Below, one piece after another: positions 1 through 8,525 of a stretch of DNA of 27,813 nt (its first letter is position 1; every line of letters starts with the position of its first letter). The notes under the pieces were generated by a model. That model saw nothing but the letters and a program-made list of their open reading frames with translations. It was not told where the DNA came from and made no database searches. This stretch comes from Deinococcus hopiensis KR-140. GTDB taxonomy: Bacteria > Deinococcota > Deinococci > Deinococcales > Deinococcaceae. Both the position numbers and the translations under genes were made by a program. The stretch is from positions 1 to 27,813 of the forward strand of contig CALPYF020000050.1 of NCBI GenBank assembly GCA_943327755.2, read 5' to 3'.

Positions 1-2
1 AA

Positions 3-764
3 GCCGGTGAACACGCTGCGCGTGTTCACGAGCACCTTGTCTGTCAGGGCCAGTTGCATCTCGGGCAGGTGCAGGCGGACGAACTCTGGTGTCGGACCCA
101 ACGGGGCGTGCGGTGGCTGGCAACGGCCGTCTGTGTCTCCTCACGACTGCTCCTGTGGGGTGCGTTGGCGGCTGAGCGAACGCACGCCCTGATCGCCGAG
201 GTCGTGAATCAGGTTCACTGCGCTGCACAGCTTCAATCACCAGTGCTGTGGGCGACAGATGGATACGGAGCGTGGAAAACCCATGTTCTCAGGATGTTTC
301 GGACTCCGCGGCACACTGGGCGCCGTGGGCGCCCAGAGTTGGTGCCCTGGGCGGAGCTGCACATCGTGCAGGTCGTGAAACGGACCTCCCGTGACCGAAT
401 CGAGCGACGCATCGCATTCGGTGATCTCTTCGAAGCGCTGCACCTGATCGAAGCGTCGCAAGGTCGCCCGGGTACCGTGAACACCGCATTCGTGGAACGG
501 TTGAACGCGACGCTCCGGACGTGGTTACCGGCACTGGTCCGTCGCTCCCGGCAGGCCGGGAGCGACGGTGAGCGGCTGGAACGTCACTTCTTCCTGGTGT
601 TGGCGGCGTACAACCTCATTCGTCCACATCGGTCACTTCAGGTGCAGGTGAATGGTCGGTGGGTGGATCGAACGCCGGGGATGGCCGCAGGTGTGACGGA
701 TCACGCCTGGACGGTCGCGGAACTGCTCCGCTATCGGATCGAACCGTTTGTTGAAGCCGCATGA
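3..764 (+). CDS. DDE transposase, IS1-like, 5'-partial at window edge
   Basis: The frame is open to the left edge, so the N-terminus lies outside the window; about 253 codons are visible. It would catalyse cut and transfer of an insertion sequence. Visible DDE-type landmarks are an Asp in QADELW near the start, an Asp in WATDGYGAW, and a Glu in NTAFVERLNATLR followed by a basic stretch and AYNLIRPHRSL. This Asp/Asp/Glu layout and the NTAFVERLN motif resemble IS1-family ORFs, but the family assignment is by eye. The stop is only about 25 bases from the point where the neighbouring P450 gene loses its family sequence, so this element probably caused that truncation. The TTG at 54 is an internal codon rather than the start. 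Confidence 0.7.
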   Translation, partial: AGEHAARVHEHLVCQGQLHLGQVQADELWCRTQRGVRWLATAVCVSSRLLLWGALAAERTHALIAEVVNQVHCAAQLQSPVLWATDGYGAWKTHVLRMFRTPRHTGRRGRPELVPWAELHIVQVVKRTSRDRIERRIAFGDLFEALHLIEASQGRPGTVNTAFVERLNATLRTWLPALVRRSRQAGSDGERLERHFFLVLAAYNLIRPHRSLQVQVNGRWVDRTPGMAAGVTDHAWTVAELLRYRIEPFVEAA

Positions 765-789
765 TTCAGCTCCACGCTGTCCTGTGGTC

Positions 790-1092
790 CTACCGGCGGC
801 GCTGACGCAACCAGAATTCTCCTTCACTCGTCACCAGACCGTTGCCCAGAACCAGGCGCATCAGAGGGTGACGCTGATACCCCTTCTGGAAGGTGCGGCC
901 GGTGTTCACCAGCACTTCCTCGACCTGGGCCGGATCGGTGACGATATACGTGTCGCGTTCCGACTCGATGCAGATCTTCACGCCGCAGCCGTACTGCTGA
1001 GTGACGCGGTCAAGGAAGCCCAGGGGATCACGGCCAAAGTCGATAAGGTTGCCGAGCACAGGCAGGGGGGGAGGACCGGCAGGCGTCGTCAT
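790..1092 (-). pseudogene. Cytochrome P450, N-terminal fragment
   Basis: About 100 residues of a cytochrome P450, a heme monooxygenase normally of 400-450 residues. The start is ATG at 1092, preceded by a good AAAGGAG ribosome site. The sequence shows the proline-rich hinge (PPLPVLGNL), a DPLGFL segment and the helix B/C region ending EGEFWLRQRRR, where intact P450s continue with the C helix (WRxQRR). It then stops. The heme Cys region and the oxygen-binding helix are absent, so no enzyme activity is possible. It begins 11 bases after the stop of the P-type ATPase gene on the same strand, so the intact gene was probably the last gene of that metal operon. The truncation point sits beside the transposase at 3-764. 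Confidence 0.8.
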
Positions 1093-1103
1093 GAGGTCTC
1101 CTT

Positions 1104-3479
1104 TCAGCTGGGCCGGAAGCGCAGCAGGCGCAGGGCGTTGGCCGTCACGAGCACGGTTGCCCCGGTATCGCTGAGAATGGCGGGCCACAGCCCCGTGATG
1201 CCGAGCAGGGTGGTGACGAGGAAGATGGCCTTGAGACCCAGGGCGAACGTGACGTTCTGGCGGATGTTGACCATGACCGCGCGGGAGAGCTGTACGAGGT
1301 CACTCACGCCCGTGACGCTGTGGCGCAGCAGGGCGGCGTCGGCGGTCTCCAGCGCAACGTCCGTTCCGCCGCCCATAGCAATGCCCACGTCACTCTGCGC
1401 GAGGGCGGGCGCGTCGTTGATACCGTCCCCGACCATGGCGACCTTGCCGCTCTGCTTGAGTTCCGCGATGCGCCGGAGCTTGTCTTCCGGCATCAGTTCT
1501 GCTTCGACGTCCAGGCCGAGGTCACCTGCGATCGCGTGGCCCGTACGGGCGTTGTCGCCGGTCAGCATGACTGAGCGCACGCCGAGGGCGGTGAGTCGAG
1601 CAACGGCGGCTTTAGCGTCCGCGCGGGGCTCATCACGAATCGCCAGGAGACCCAGGGGCGCCGTGCCATCGAGCAGCACCACGACCGTTTTGCCCTGGCG
1701 TTCCAACGCTTCGATGCGCCCGAGCACGTCCGGGGCCACCGGGGCCAGCTCCTGTGCGTACCGGGGAGAGCCGACGGCCAGCGTGCGGCCACTCACCGTC
1801 GCCGTCACCGCTTTGCCTGGGATGGCGCGGGCATTCTCGGCGGTGAGGAGGGTCTGCCCTATCGCCCGGTCCAGGATGGCTTTGGCCAGGGGGTGCGCAC
1901 TGCCGGTTTCCACGGCGGCGGCCAGGGTGACCACGTCCTGTTCTGGAGCGCTCAGGGGAATGACGTCTGTGACCTGCGGCTTGTTCTCGGTGAGGGTGCC
2001 GGTCTTGTCGAATGCGATGGTGTTCACGCTGCCGATGGTTTCGAGCGCGGCGCCGCCCTTGATCAGCAGGCCCTGCCGGGCGCCGGCACTGATGCCACTG
2101 GTGACGGCGGCGGGCACGCTGAGCACCAGGGCGCAGGGACAGGCGATCAGGAGGAGGGCGACTCCTTTGTAGATCCATTCATTCCAGGGTTGGCCAAACA
2201 GCAAGGGCGGGATGACGGCGAACAACAGAGCCAGAAGCATGGCCGCCGGGGTATACCACCGCGAGAAGCGGTCAATGAAGCGGGCGGTAGGGGCTTTGCT
2301 GCTCTCGGCTTCCTCAACCAGATGGATGATGCGGGCGATCGTGTTGTCCGACGCACCCTTATCGACCCGGATGGTGAGCACTCCGTCCGTGTTGATGCTC
2401 CCGGCGTAGACCTGATCTCCTGCGGTCTTGTGCACGGGGACGCTTTCGCCAGTCACGGGGCTGTCGTCCAGGTTGGAATTGCCTTCCGTGATGGTGCCGT
2501 CAGCGGGGACGCGGCCGCCGGGCTGAACCCGGACGAGTTGACCCACCTGCAGGGATTCAACGGGGACTTCCTGGGTCTGGGTGCCGGTCAGGAGCAGGGC
2601 GGTTTTGGGGGCCAGCGCGGCCAGGGCCTGAATGCCGGCCCGGGCGCGGCCGGCGGCGACGTTCTCCAGGAGTTCGCCAATCGCGAACAGGAAGACCACG
2701 AGCGCACCTTCAGCTGCTTCCCCGATGGCCACAGCGCCGATGGCAGCCACACTGATCAAGGTATTAATGGTGAAGGGCTCGCCCAGCCGGGTGCTGGCGA
2801 CCGCTTTGAGCAGCAGGGGCCAGACGCCGATCAGGGTGGCTGCTGCGTAGGCATAAAAGGCGAAGCGCGGTGCGACGAGGCTCAGTAAAAAGGCCAGGCC
2901 GAGCAGTGCGCCAGTGAGCAGGACATTGCGGCCCTTGCTCGTCTGGTGCCAGGGAAGTTCGACGCGGGCGGGTCGGGGAGCAGCGGGCGTGCCAGGGGTG
3001 GCCTGCGCGTCCTCCTGGAGGTCCGGTGGATAACCGATGGAGCGTAGGGTCTGTTCGAGCTGGGCGCGGGACGTCTTGGTCTCGTCGAGCGTGAGACTCA
3101 GCGTCTGCGTGGTGAAACTGACTTTGGGCTCTCCAGCACCGGGCAACCGGCTGACCACGCCCTGCACTTTGCCCGCGCAGTCGGCGCAGTCCATGTTATT
3201 GACGAAATAGCGCAGCGTCTGGGCAGCGGGAGATACGGGAGCGTGCTCCAAGACAGGTGGGTACCCCAGGGAGCGCAGGGTGTTCTCCAGTTTTTCGCGG
3301 GGCAGTTGCGTTTCGTCCAGGGTCAGGCTCAGGGTCTGGGTGGTGAAGTTGACGCGGGGGTCACCGACGCCGGGCAGGCGCGTGAGGGCACTCTGCACGG
3401 TGCGGGCGCAATCGGCGCAGTCCATGCGCTCCACGAAGTAACGCAGTGGCGTGCCTGGGGTGGGGGGGGAAGCGGTCAT
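1104..3479 (-). CDS. Zn/Cd/Pb-exporting P1B-type ATPase with two HMA domains (ATPase 1)
   Basis: Inner-membrane ATPase that should export soft divalent metals (Zn, Cd, Pb). It has 791 residues. Two N-terminal heavy-metal-associated domains carry MDCADC motifs at residues 19-24 and 96-101. These are followed by membrane helices, the CPC metal motif (IACPCAL), the phosphorylation site DKTGTLT, the SAHPLAKA motif and GDGINDAPAL. Near the C-terminus, GLKAIF and SDTGAT supply the Lys and Asp that define the P1B-2 (ZntA/CadA) subgroup. The start at 3479 is chosen because a -10-like TATTGT ends 5 bases upstream, giving a leaderless message, and the HMA domain begins at once. The upstream in-frame extension to 3740 runs through lnt 1 and is rejected. 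It is a clear paralogue of the ATPase at 17427, but has a second HMA domain instead of a His-rich linker. Confidence 0.93.
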   Translation of the reverse strand: MTASPPTPGTPLRYFVERMDCADCARTVQSALTRLPGVGDPRVNFTTQTLSLTLDETQLPREKLENTLRSLGYPPVLEHAPVSPAAQTLRYFVNNMDCADCAGKVQGVVSRLPGAGEPKVSFTTQTLSLTLDETKTSRAQLEQTLRSIGYPPDLQEDAQATPGTPAAPRPARVELPWHQTSKGRNVLLTGALLGLAFLLSLVAPRFAFYAYAAATLIGVWPLLLKAVASTRLGEPFTINTLISVAAIGAVAIGEAAEGALVVFLFAIGELLENVAAGRARAGIQALAALAPKTALLLTGTQTQEVPVESLQVGQLVRVQPGGRVPADGTITEGNSNLDDSPVTGESVPVHKTAGDQVYAGSINTDGVLTIRVDKGASDNTIARIIHLVEEAESSKAPTARFIDRFSRWYTPAAMLLALLFAVIPPLLFGQPWNEWIYKGVALLLIACPCALVLSVPAAVTSGISAGARQGLLIKGGAALETIGSVNTIAFDKTGTLTENKPQVTDVIPLSAPEQDVVTLAAAVETGSAHPLAKAILDRAIGQTLLTAENARAIPGKAVTATVSGRTLAVGSPRYAQELAPVAPDVLGRIEALERQGKTVVVLLDGTAPLGLLAIRDEPRADAKAAVARLTALGVRSVMLTGDNARTGHAIAGDLGLDVEAELMPEDKLRRIAELKQSGKVAMVGDGINDAPALAQSDVGIAMGGGTDVALETADAALLRHSVTGVSDLVQLSRAVMVNIRQNVTFALGLKAIFLVTTLLGITGLWPAILSDTGATVLVTANALRLLRFRPS

Positions 3480-3483
3480 ACCA

Positions 3484-3511
3484 TACAATATCTGTATGGG
3501 TGTACAGGTAT
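3484..3511. promoter_or_regulatory. Divergent overlapping promoters and metal operator, ATPase 1 / lnt 1
   Basis: A 24-base imperfect palindrome, ATATCTGT-N8-ACAGGTAT (3488-3511), lies over two face-to-face -10 boxes. On plus, TACAAT (3484-3489) ends 6 bases before the lnt 1 ATG at 3496. On minus, TATTGT (3490-3485) ends 5 bases before the ATPase ATG at 3479. The two -10 boxes share almost the same bases, so the promoters should exclude each other, and a protein on the palindrome would block both. The half-sites match those in front of lspA and the second ATPase. A CadC-type repressor is the likely ligand (inference). Confidence 0.75.
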
Positions 3512-5004
3512 CAAGAGCAGGGACGAGCAGTGGGCTCGATCCGAACAGCCGAAATCGGCCAGCGCAGGCCTTTACCACCGTCGTGATCTCCGCGCTGCTG
3601 GGCAGCCTGCTGGCTCTGACGGCTGTTCCCCACCCCTGGAGTGCGGCCACCCCCCTCCCCCTCGCCGCGCTGCTGCTGTGGGTCTGTGCGCCCACGCGGC
3701 CCACAGCCGCCGCCGCCCGGCTGTTCTGGAGCATGATCACCTTTTTTGGCCTGCACCTGCTGTTCTTGCCCCTCAGCTTTGCCGCGCTGTTCGGCGCGGT
3801 GGGCGCCTTCCTGTTTCCCCCGCTGTTTGCCTTTGAAGGTGGTTTTTACGCGCTGATCGCACTCATGGTGACCACCTTGATCCCCACGCTTCCCGGGCGG
3901 CTGTGGGGCCTGGCGTTCGGGTGGGTGATTCTGGAATGGCTGCGCCACCTGGGCCCGTTCGCCTTTCCCTGGGGCACGCTCGGCTACACGCTCCTGCCCA
4001 CCCCGCTGATTCAGGTCGCCGATCTGGGCGGCGTGCTGCTCGCCAGCCTCCTCGTGACCAGCCTGGCTGCGGCGCTCGCCAGCCTCACGGTGGGGGATGT
4101 CCGGCCCCTCGCGCTGACATTGCCCATCTGGGCCCTGGCGCTGCTGTACGGCCTCACCCGGCCTGAGGTCGCGCCGCCCACCCACCGCGCCCTCCTGGTG
4201 CAGGGCAACCTCAATCCCCTCGACAAAGTGCAGGGCACAGCCGAACCGCTGCCCCTCTATATTCGCCTCAGCGCAGGGGCCTCCTCGGACGTGGTGATCT
4301 GGCCCGAAACGGCGGTCACGGCGCTGGACGTGCCGCGCCTCCCAGCTCATCCCCTCTTGATCGGCGTGTCGCGACCCGGCCAGAACCGGATTGAAGCGTG
4401 GGACGCCACCCTTACCGGCGCCTACGACAAGCACCGGCGCGTTCCCTTTGCCGAGTACTTCCCGCTGCGTGAGCCGCTCGCCCCGCTCTACGACCACGTG
4501 TTTCGCGCCCTCGGCTTGCCCGACCTCACCGGCCTCCAGAAGGGACAGCTTGACCGGCCGCTGGGTTTGCGTGGGGTCACGTACGGCGCTTACGTGTGTT
4601 ACGAGAGCGTGTTCCCCTCCGTCGCCCGTCACCTGGTCCGGGGCGGCGCCGATGTGCTCGTCAACGCCTCCAACGACGGCTGGTTCAATGCGGGAACCGG
4701 CGTGGAACAACACTTCGCGATGGGCCGGGTCCGCGCGATTGAAACGCGACGTTACCTGCTGCGCGCAGGCAACATTGGCGTGACGGCCGTGATTGACCCC
4801 AGGGGGCGGGTGACACAGGCGCTCGCGCCCCGCCGTGCGGGCGCCCTCTCCGCGCGCTTCGCCCTGCAGCGGGGCACCACGGGGTACGTCCGGTGGGGCG
4901 ACTGGCCCGTGGCCCTCGCGGCACTGGGGCTCCTCGTCCTTGGGCGCAAGCGCACCTGGCGGCTGCTCTCGTCAATCGGCTTCGGATGCTCCCGCGTTCG
5001 ATAG
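3496..5004 (+). CDS. lnt: Apolipoprotein N-acyltransferase (Lnt 1)
   Basis: Membrane enzyme that adds the third acyl chain to the N-terminal Cys of lipoproteins after LspA cleavage; 502 residues. Several N-terminal membrane helices (about residues 25-220) precede a nitrilase-fold domain. The catalytic triad can be read as Glu271 (VVIWPETAV), Lys312 (AYDKHRR) and Cys368 (AYVCYESVF), followed by the conserved NASNDGWF and GRVRAIETRR segments. The ATG at 3496 is preferred over the GTG at 3451 because a TACAAT -10 box ends 6 bases upstream, inside the shared operator. The last codons overlap the convergent recombinase gene by 33 bases, and the final ~10 residues may derive from the mobile-element junction. 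It is a paralogue of the lnt at 20652. Its control together with a metal ATPase suggests metal-induced lipoprotein maturation. Confidence 0.92.
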   Translation: MGVQVSRAGTSSGLDPNSRNRPAQAFTTVVISALLGSLLALTAVPHPWSAATPLPLAALLLWVCAPTRPTAAAARLFWSMITFFGLHLLFLPLSFAALFGAVGAFLFPPLFAFEGGFYALIALMVTTLIPTLPGRLWGLAFGWVILEWLRHLGPFAFPWGTLGYTLLPTPLIQVADLGGVLLASLLVTSLAAALASLTVGDVRPLALTLPIWALALLYGLTRPEVAPPTHRALLVQGNLNPLDKVQGTAEPLPLYIRLSAGASSDVVIWPETAVTALDVPRLPAHPLLIGVSRPGQNRIEAWDATLTGAYDKHRRVPFAEYFPLREPLAPLYDHVFRALGLPDLTGLQKGQLDRPLGLRGVTYGAYVCYESVFPSVARHLVRGGADVLVNASNDGWFNAGTGVEQHFAMGRVRAIETRRYLLRAGNIGVTAVIDPRGRVTQALAPRRAGALSARFALQRGTTGYVRWGDWPVALAALGLLVLGRKRTWRLLSSIGFGCSRVR

Positions 5005-7242
5005 GCGCAAGATTCGTTCAACCTGAGCTTTTTTCTCCTCAATGTGCGCCAGTGTCGTTTCGTAGCCCTCAATATCGCCTGTCCATCCAGCTTCGCGCGC
5101 TTCAGAGAGCGACGCCCGGGTTTCCTCCTCAATGCGCAGTAACCGGGGCAATTGCTCCACGTCCATGGCCAGGCTGCCACAGCGAACACAGGCATGCTCA
5201 TGGTGACATGGCGCGCGAAATGGGCGGAAACACCGGCCCAGCGCAACTGTTCGCTGCTTGAAGTGCTCGGCAAACTCGGCCATTTCTTCCGCCGTTGGCT
5301 GATGGTATTCCTCCTCGGGCCGGTTCTTGCGGCGGCGCGCGAGAAACGCCCCGTACTGCTGCACCACCTCCTGCTCATAAGTGGCGACGTACCCGCGCGT
5401 GGTTTCCAGGTTGCTGTGGCCCAGGAACCGGGCCGCGATGTGGAGTGGGAGACCGCCATTGACCATCTCAGTCGCGTACACACGCCGGAAATCATGCGTG
5501 GTGATGCGCACCAGGTCGCCTTGAGTGGTTTGCAGGTTGGCCTGCTGCACCGCGCGCCGGAGCATCTCATTCACGATCCCCTGCCGGAACAGCCGGCGCG
5601 ACCCATGCGTGACGTGCTGAAAGAGAAAGGGCAATGGCGGCGAGTGGACTTTCTCCACCAGGTCATACGCGATGATCAGGGGGACGCGGCCATCCCGACC
5701 CTTGGCGCGCCGTTTGATGGCCGCCAGCACGCTCATCAGTTCCGGATCAATCGGGAGATAGCGCTCCTGATCCGTCTTGGACGCCACGATATGCAGCACC
5801 TTCACTGCCGGATCCACGATGGAGGGCATGATCGACAAGTCCGTGAGTTCGAGCAGTTCTTCCACCCGAATGGCGGTCAGCCGCAGCACCTGAATGATGG
5901 CCCAGGTCCAGAACGCGCGTTCCTCCTCGATCTCCGCATTCCACCTCAGGCCGTCGGCCACGCGCTGAACCATGACAGGCGTCCGGCCATCCTGCAGCAG
6001 TCTTAACCGTCGCTTGCCGGTGGCAATCCAGGGTCGCTCATACTCGGTGCCCCGGAAGAGGAAGCGCGCCCCGTGCTCCTGGTGTCGGGTTTCCTGGAGG
6101 AGGCCCTGCGCGAGGTCCAGACGCTGGCGGCTGTGCACCACGAGCCGCTCGACATACGGGCGGATGAAGCGGGTATGGGCCTGCATCTCCGACCGATGCC
6201 GCCGCTTCTGTTTGATGCCGCCTGCCAGATGCGACAGGCTGACGGGTGAGGCATACACGTGCCCGCCCCACTGTTTAGGGTCGGTCAGCGCCCATTCCCG
6301 CAGATCGAGGTACATGGCGCGGACGGCGGTCAAGCCGTTGATCGCATTCCTTCGGGGCTCGCCATTGGGCTTGTAGGCGTAACGCTCCCGCCAGGCCTGC
6401 GCCACTTGAGGGGGCAAGGCGAGCGTGGTGACCTCGGGATGGTGTTTCTCAACGTCACACCAGAAGTTCCGGACCAGAATGGCCGAAAGGTTGTCGAGCG
6501 AGCCGTAGTCCAGGGACGGGGCCCGTTCCTGCAGGTACCGAATCAGCAACTGGCGCACCTCGGGGCTGACCACACCATGGCGCTCGACCAGATATTCCAC
6601 ACTGAACTGACCGGCCCGTTGTTTCTGCCCAGCGTGCATTAAGGGCACCTTGACGCCGAGATCGCGCAGGATCTCGCTGGCGGTGGATACGCCTCGGGTG
6701 CCCGCCACGGGATTCGTTGTGGTGGTCGCTAGGGCCGCAAATTCTAGGAAATCCCCTTCGGTGAGTGCCAGAAGTGGTTTGCCCTGATGAAGCGCGATCC
6801 GGGCCAGGAGTTGCATGGAACTGGCCAGGGAGTGCGTGGCCACCTTCCGTGTACGGCCCGTGTCACAAGCAGAAGCGTAGAAGTCGGCCGCTTCGGTCCG
6901 CCAGAAGTATTCTTTCAGCCACACGCAGTCCGGGCGAAGCAAAAAGGCCAGACTGGGCCGGAACACCCGCAGGCAGATCAGGGTGCACAGCACACGGCGC
7001 TGCAAGCTCTGCCAGTTCGGCCTCGATTCAATGAAAATCTCGTCGTAATGGGACTCAAGGTGGACCCACCGCTCCTGCCAGGTGTCGCCAGGGTGCGCCA
7101 GGAGTGCCGTGAGGTACTGCTCGGCCAGGCGCAGGTTGGCCCGGCGGTATTTGTCGTTCAGGAGCCCCACCTGCGTCATGAAGCTGGCGTAATCGTGCAG
7201 GACGGACTCAAACGGCGCCGATGCTCGGGTGAGGATCGTCAT
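4972..7242 (-). CDS. Tyrosine recombinase, Tn554 TnpB-like
   Basis: Site-specific DNA recombinase of 756 residues, longer than typical integrases. The C-terminal catalytic domain shows the Arg-His-x-x-Arg-His-Tyr set: Arg459 (AIRVEEL), His583 and Arg586 (HDFRR), His609 (LGHSN) and the nucleophile Tyr618 nine residues later. Beyond it lies a Cys/His cluster (CFRPFRAPCHHEHACVRC), also found C-terminally in TnpB-type transposases and probably zinc-binding, then a Glu/Lys-rich coiled-coil tail. The start overlaps the stop of the upstream recombinase by 4 bases (ATGA), so the two should be translationally coupled. The 3' end runs 33 bases into lnt 1 on the opposite strand, which suggests that this is an element boundary. 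Confidence 0.85.
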   Translation of the reverse strand: MTILTRASAPFESVLHDYASFMTQVGLLNDKYRRANLRLAEQYLTALLAHPGDTWQERWVHLESHYDEIFIESRPNWQSLQRRVLCTLICLRVFRPSLAFLLRPDCVWLKEYFWRTEAADFYASACDTGRTRKVATHSLASSMQLLARIALHQGKPLLALTEGDFLEFAALATTTTNPVAGTRGVSTASEILRDLGVKVPLMHAGQKQRAGQFSVEYLVERHGVVSPEVRQLLIRYLQERAPSLDYGSLDNLSAILVRNFWCDVEKHHPEVTTLALPPQVAQAWRERYAYKPNGEPRRNAINGLTAVRAMYLDLREWALTDPKQWGGHVYASPVSLSHLAGGIKQKRRHRSEMQAHTRFIRPYVERLVVHSRQRLDLAQGLLQETRHQEHGARFLFRGTEYERPWIATGKRRLRLLQDGRTPVMVQRVADGLRWNAEIEEERAFWTWAIIQVLRLTAIRVEELLELTDLSIMPSIVDPAVKVLHIVASKTDQERYLPIDPELMSVLAAIKRRAKGRDGRVPLIIAYDLVEKVHSPPLPFLFQHVTHGSRRLFRQGIVNEMLRRAVQQANLQTTQGDLVRITTHDFRRVYATEMVNGGLPLHIAARFLGHSNLETTRGYVATYEQEVVQQYGAFLARRRKNRPEEEYHQPTAEEMAEFAEHFKQRTVALGRCFRPFRAPCHHEHACVRCGSLAMDVEQLPRLLRIEEETRASLSEAREAGWTGDIEGYETTLAHIEEKKAQVERILRLSNAGASEAD

Positions 7243-8423
7243 TTCCGGAGCCCCGCGTCATCGAAAAACTCTTCCAGGTCCGCTGGATCGTAGCCGTAGC
7301 TGGCCGCCATGGGCTTCGGGCGCAACTCGCCGTTCAGGCGCCGCTGGTGATGCTCGGCGAGTTGCTGCTGAACGTCGTCTTCCCGCTGGGCCAGGTAGCG
7401 CTGGGTGGTGGTGACGTGGGCATGCCGCAGATGGGCCTGAATCGCGACCAGGGTCATCTGTGGATCGCGTCCAAGGCGGTACCCGCACGTGTGCCGGAAG
7501 TCGTGAAACGTCCAGTTCGTCTCCAATGTGGCATTGGCACGGGTGAGCACGGCGCGCAGGGCGTCGTAGGTCAGTGCCCGGCGGGGGTGGCGGCGGGTCA
7601 CCCAGAGCGGAGCGTCTGGCAGGATGTCGGCATAACTTCTGGCGAGATAGAGGGTGAGCCAGGTAAAAAACTCGGGTGCCGCCCGAATCCAATCTTCGTT
7701 TCGGGTGCCCTTGGCGATCAGGCGGACTGTTTGGTCTCCAAAGTTGACGTCGCACAGACGGAGGCGCAAGCACTCCCCGGCGCGACTGCCAGCCGAAATC
7801 GCGAGAATAAAGAGTGCGCGGTCCCGGTCGCAGGTGAGACTGTGGAAAAACGCATCCCACTGGGCGTCGGAGAGATACCGTGGCTGGGTTTTCGGGAGCC
7901 GCTGGCGGTACGGCGTGCGGGCTTCTTGAACCCAGCGTTCTTCTGGGTTGTGGTGGGCGAAGCGCCGCCGCACGGACGGCCGGGCGGGGTTGGGGGGTGC
8001 GAAGGTGCCCCGCCCGATGTGATGCTGATAGAACCCCGTGATGACCGTGAGGCGGTGGTTGATGGTGGTGGGCTGATACGTGGTCGGCAGGTACGGCTTG
8101 CCTGTCTGTGGGTTGAGGCTGCCGGGAACAGGGGAAGTCAGCCCTCGAGGGATCCGGTTGGTCTTGGTGGCCCGCTTCATCCAGAGGATGTGGTCGCGCA
8201 CCTGATCAGAGCGAACGGCGTCCCAGGCGATGCCCAGAGGGGCAAGCGCGTTAAGAAACGACTTCAGCTGATCGGCATACGCCTTGATGGTGAGGGGGCT
8301 GGCGTCACAGGCCAGCAGCTCCATGAGGTATTGCTCACCAGGCGCGAACACCACGTCGTCCTGGTCTATCAGCGTGTAGGGGGGCTGGAGCTGAACCTGA
8401 GCACGAACACGGTACCACGACAT
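7239..8423 (-). CDS. Tyrosine recombinase, Tn554 TnpA-like
   Basis: Site-specific recombinase of 394 residues. An N-terminal core-binding (SAM-like) region occupies about residues 30-135. The catalytic domain carries Arg214 (SAGSRAGECL), His307 and Arg310 (HDFRHTCG), His334 and Tyr343 (nine residues after His334, in TTTQRYL). The ATG at 8423 is preferred over the in-frame ATG at 8492 because GGGGAGG lies just upstream at normal spacing. It is the first gene of a two-gene unit and overlaps the second recombinase by 4 bases. Both partners have complete catalytic sets, so the pair may be active, although the third gene of Tn554-type elements is missing. Confidence 0.87.
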   Translation of the reverse strand: MSWYRVRAQVQLQPPYTLIDQDDVVFAPGEQYLMELLACDASPLTIKAYADQLKSFLNALAPLGIAWDAVRSDQVRDHILWMKRATKTNRIPRGLTSPVPGSLNPQTGKPYLPTTYQPTTINHRLTVITGFYQHHIGRGTFAPPNPARPSVRRRFAHHNPEERWVQEARTPYRQRLPKTQPRYLSDAQWDAFFHSLTCDRDRALFILAISAGSRAGECLRLRLCDVNFGDQTVRLIAKGTRNEDWIRAAPEFFTWLTLYLARSYADILPDAPLWVTRRHPRRALTYDALRAVLTRANATLETNWTFHDFRHTCGYRLGRDPQMTLVAIQAHLRHAHVTTTQRYLAQREDDVQQQLAEHHQRRLNGELRPKPMAASYGYDPADLEEFFDDAGLRK

Positions 8424-8525
8424 GGCAACCTCCCCACGGGCTGAACTGGCCCAATCACTGGTTGGCTTGATGGCCTTACCGTGACACAGCATCTGGCTCC
8501 GTGGGGGAGTAGTACGTTTAACAAG

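Larger units (their letters stand above)
4972..8525 (-). mobile_element. Tn554-like tyrosine-recombinase module (two recombinases)
   Basis: A module of two overlapping tyrosine recombinases in the order and size of Tn554 TnpA (about 360 residues) and TnpB (about 630), here 394 and 756. A TnpC-like third gene, expected after the second recombinase, is absent: the second gene ends inside the 3' end of lnt 1. The right boundary is placed near 8525 because the neighbouring PP-loop gene loses its family sequence there. Neither end shows an obvious terminal repeat, so the limits are approximate. Confidence 0.6.

Noticed and set aside
748..2888. Long plus-strand frames of 474 and 331 codons opposite ATPase 1
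   Set aside because: They are antisense shadows of a clear P-type ATPase gene in GC-rich DNA, with low-complexity Arg/Ala/Ser- or Gly-rich translations and no start signals.
3511..4713. 400-codon minus frame opposite lnt 1
   Set aside because: Antisense shadow; Gly/Gln/Arg-rich with no family match, while the plus strand carries the full Lnt catalytic set.
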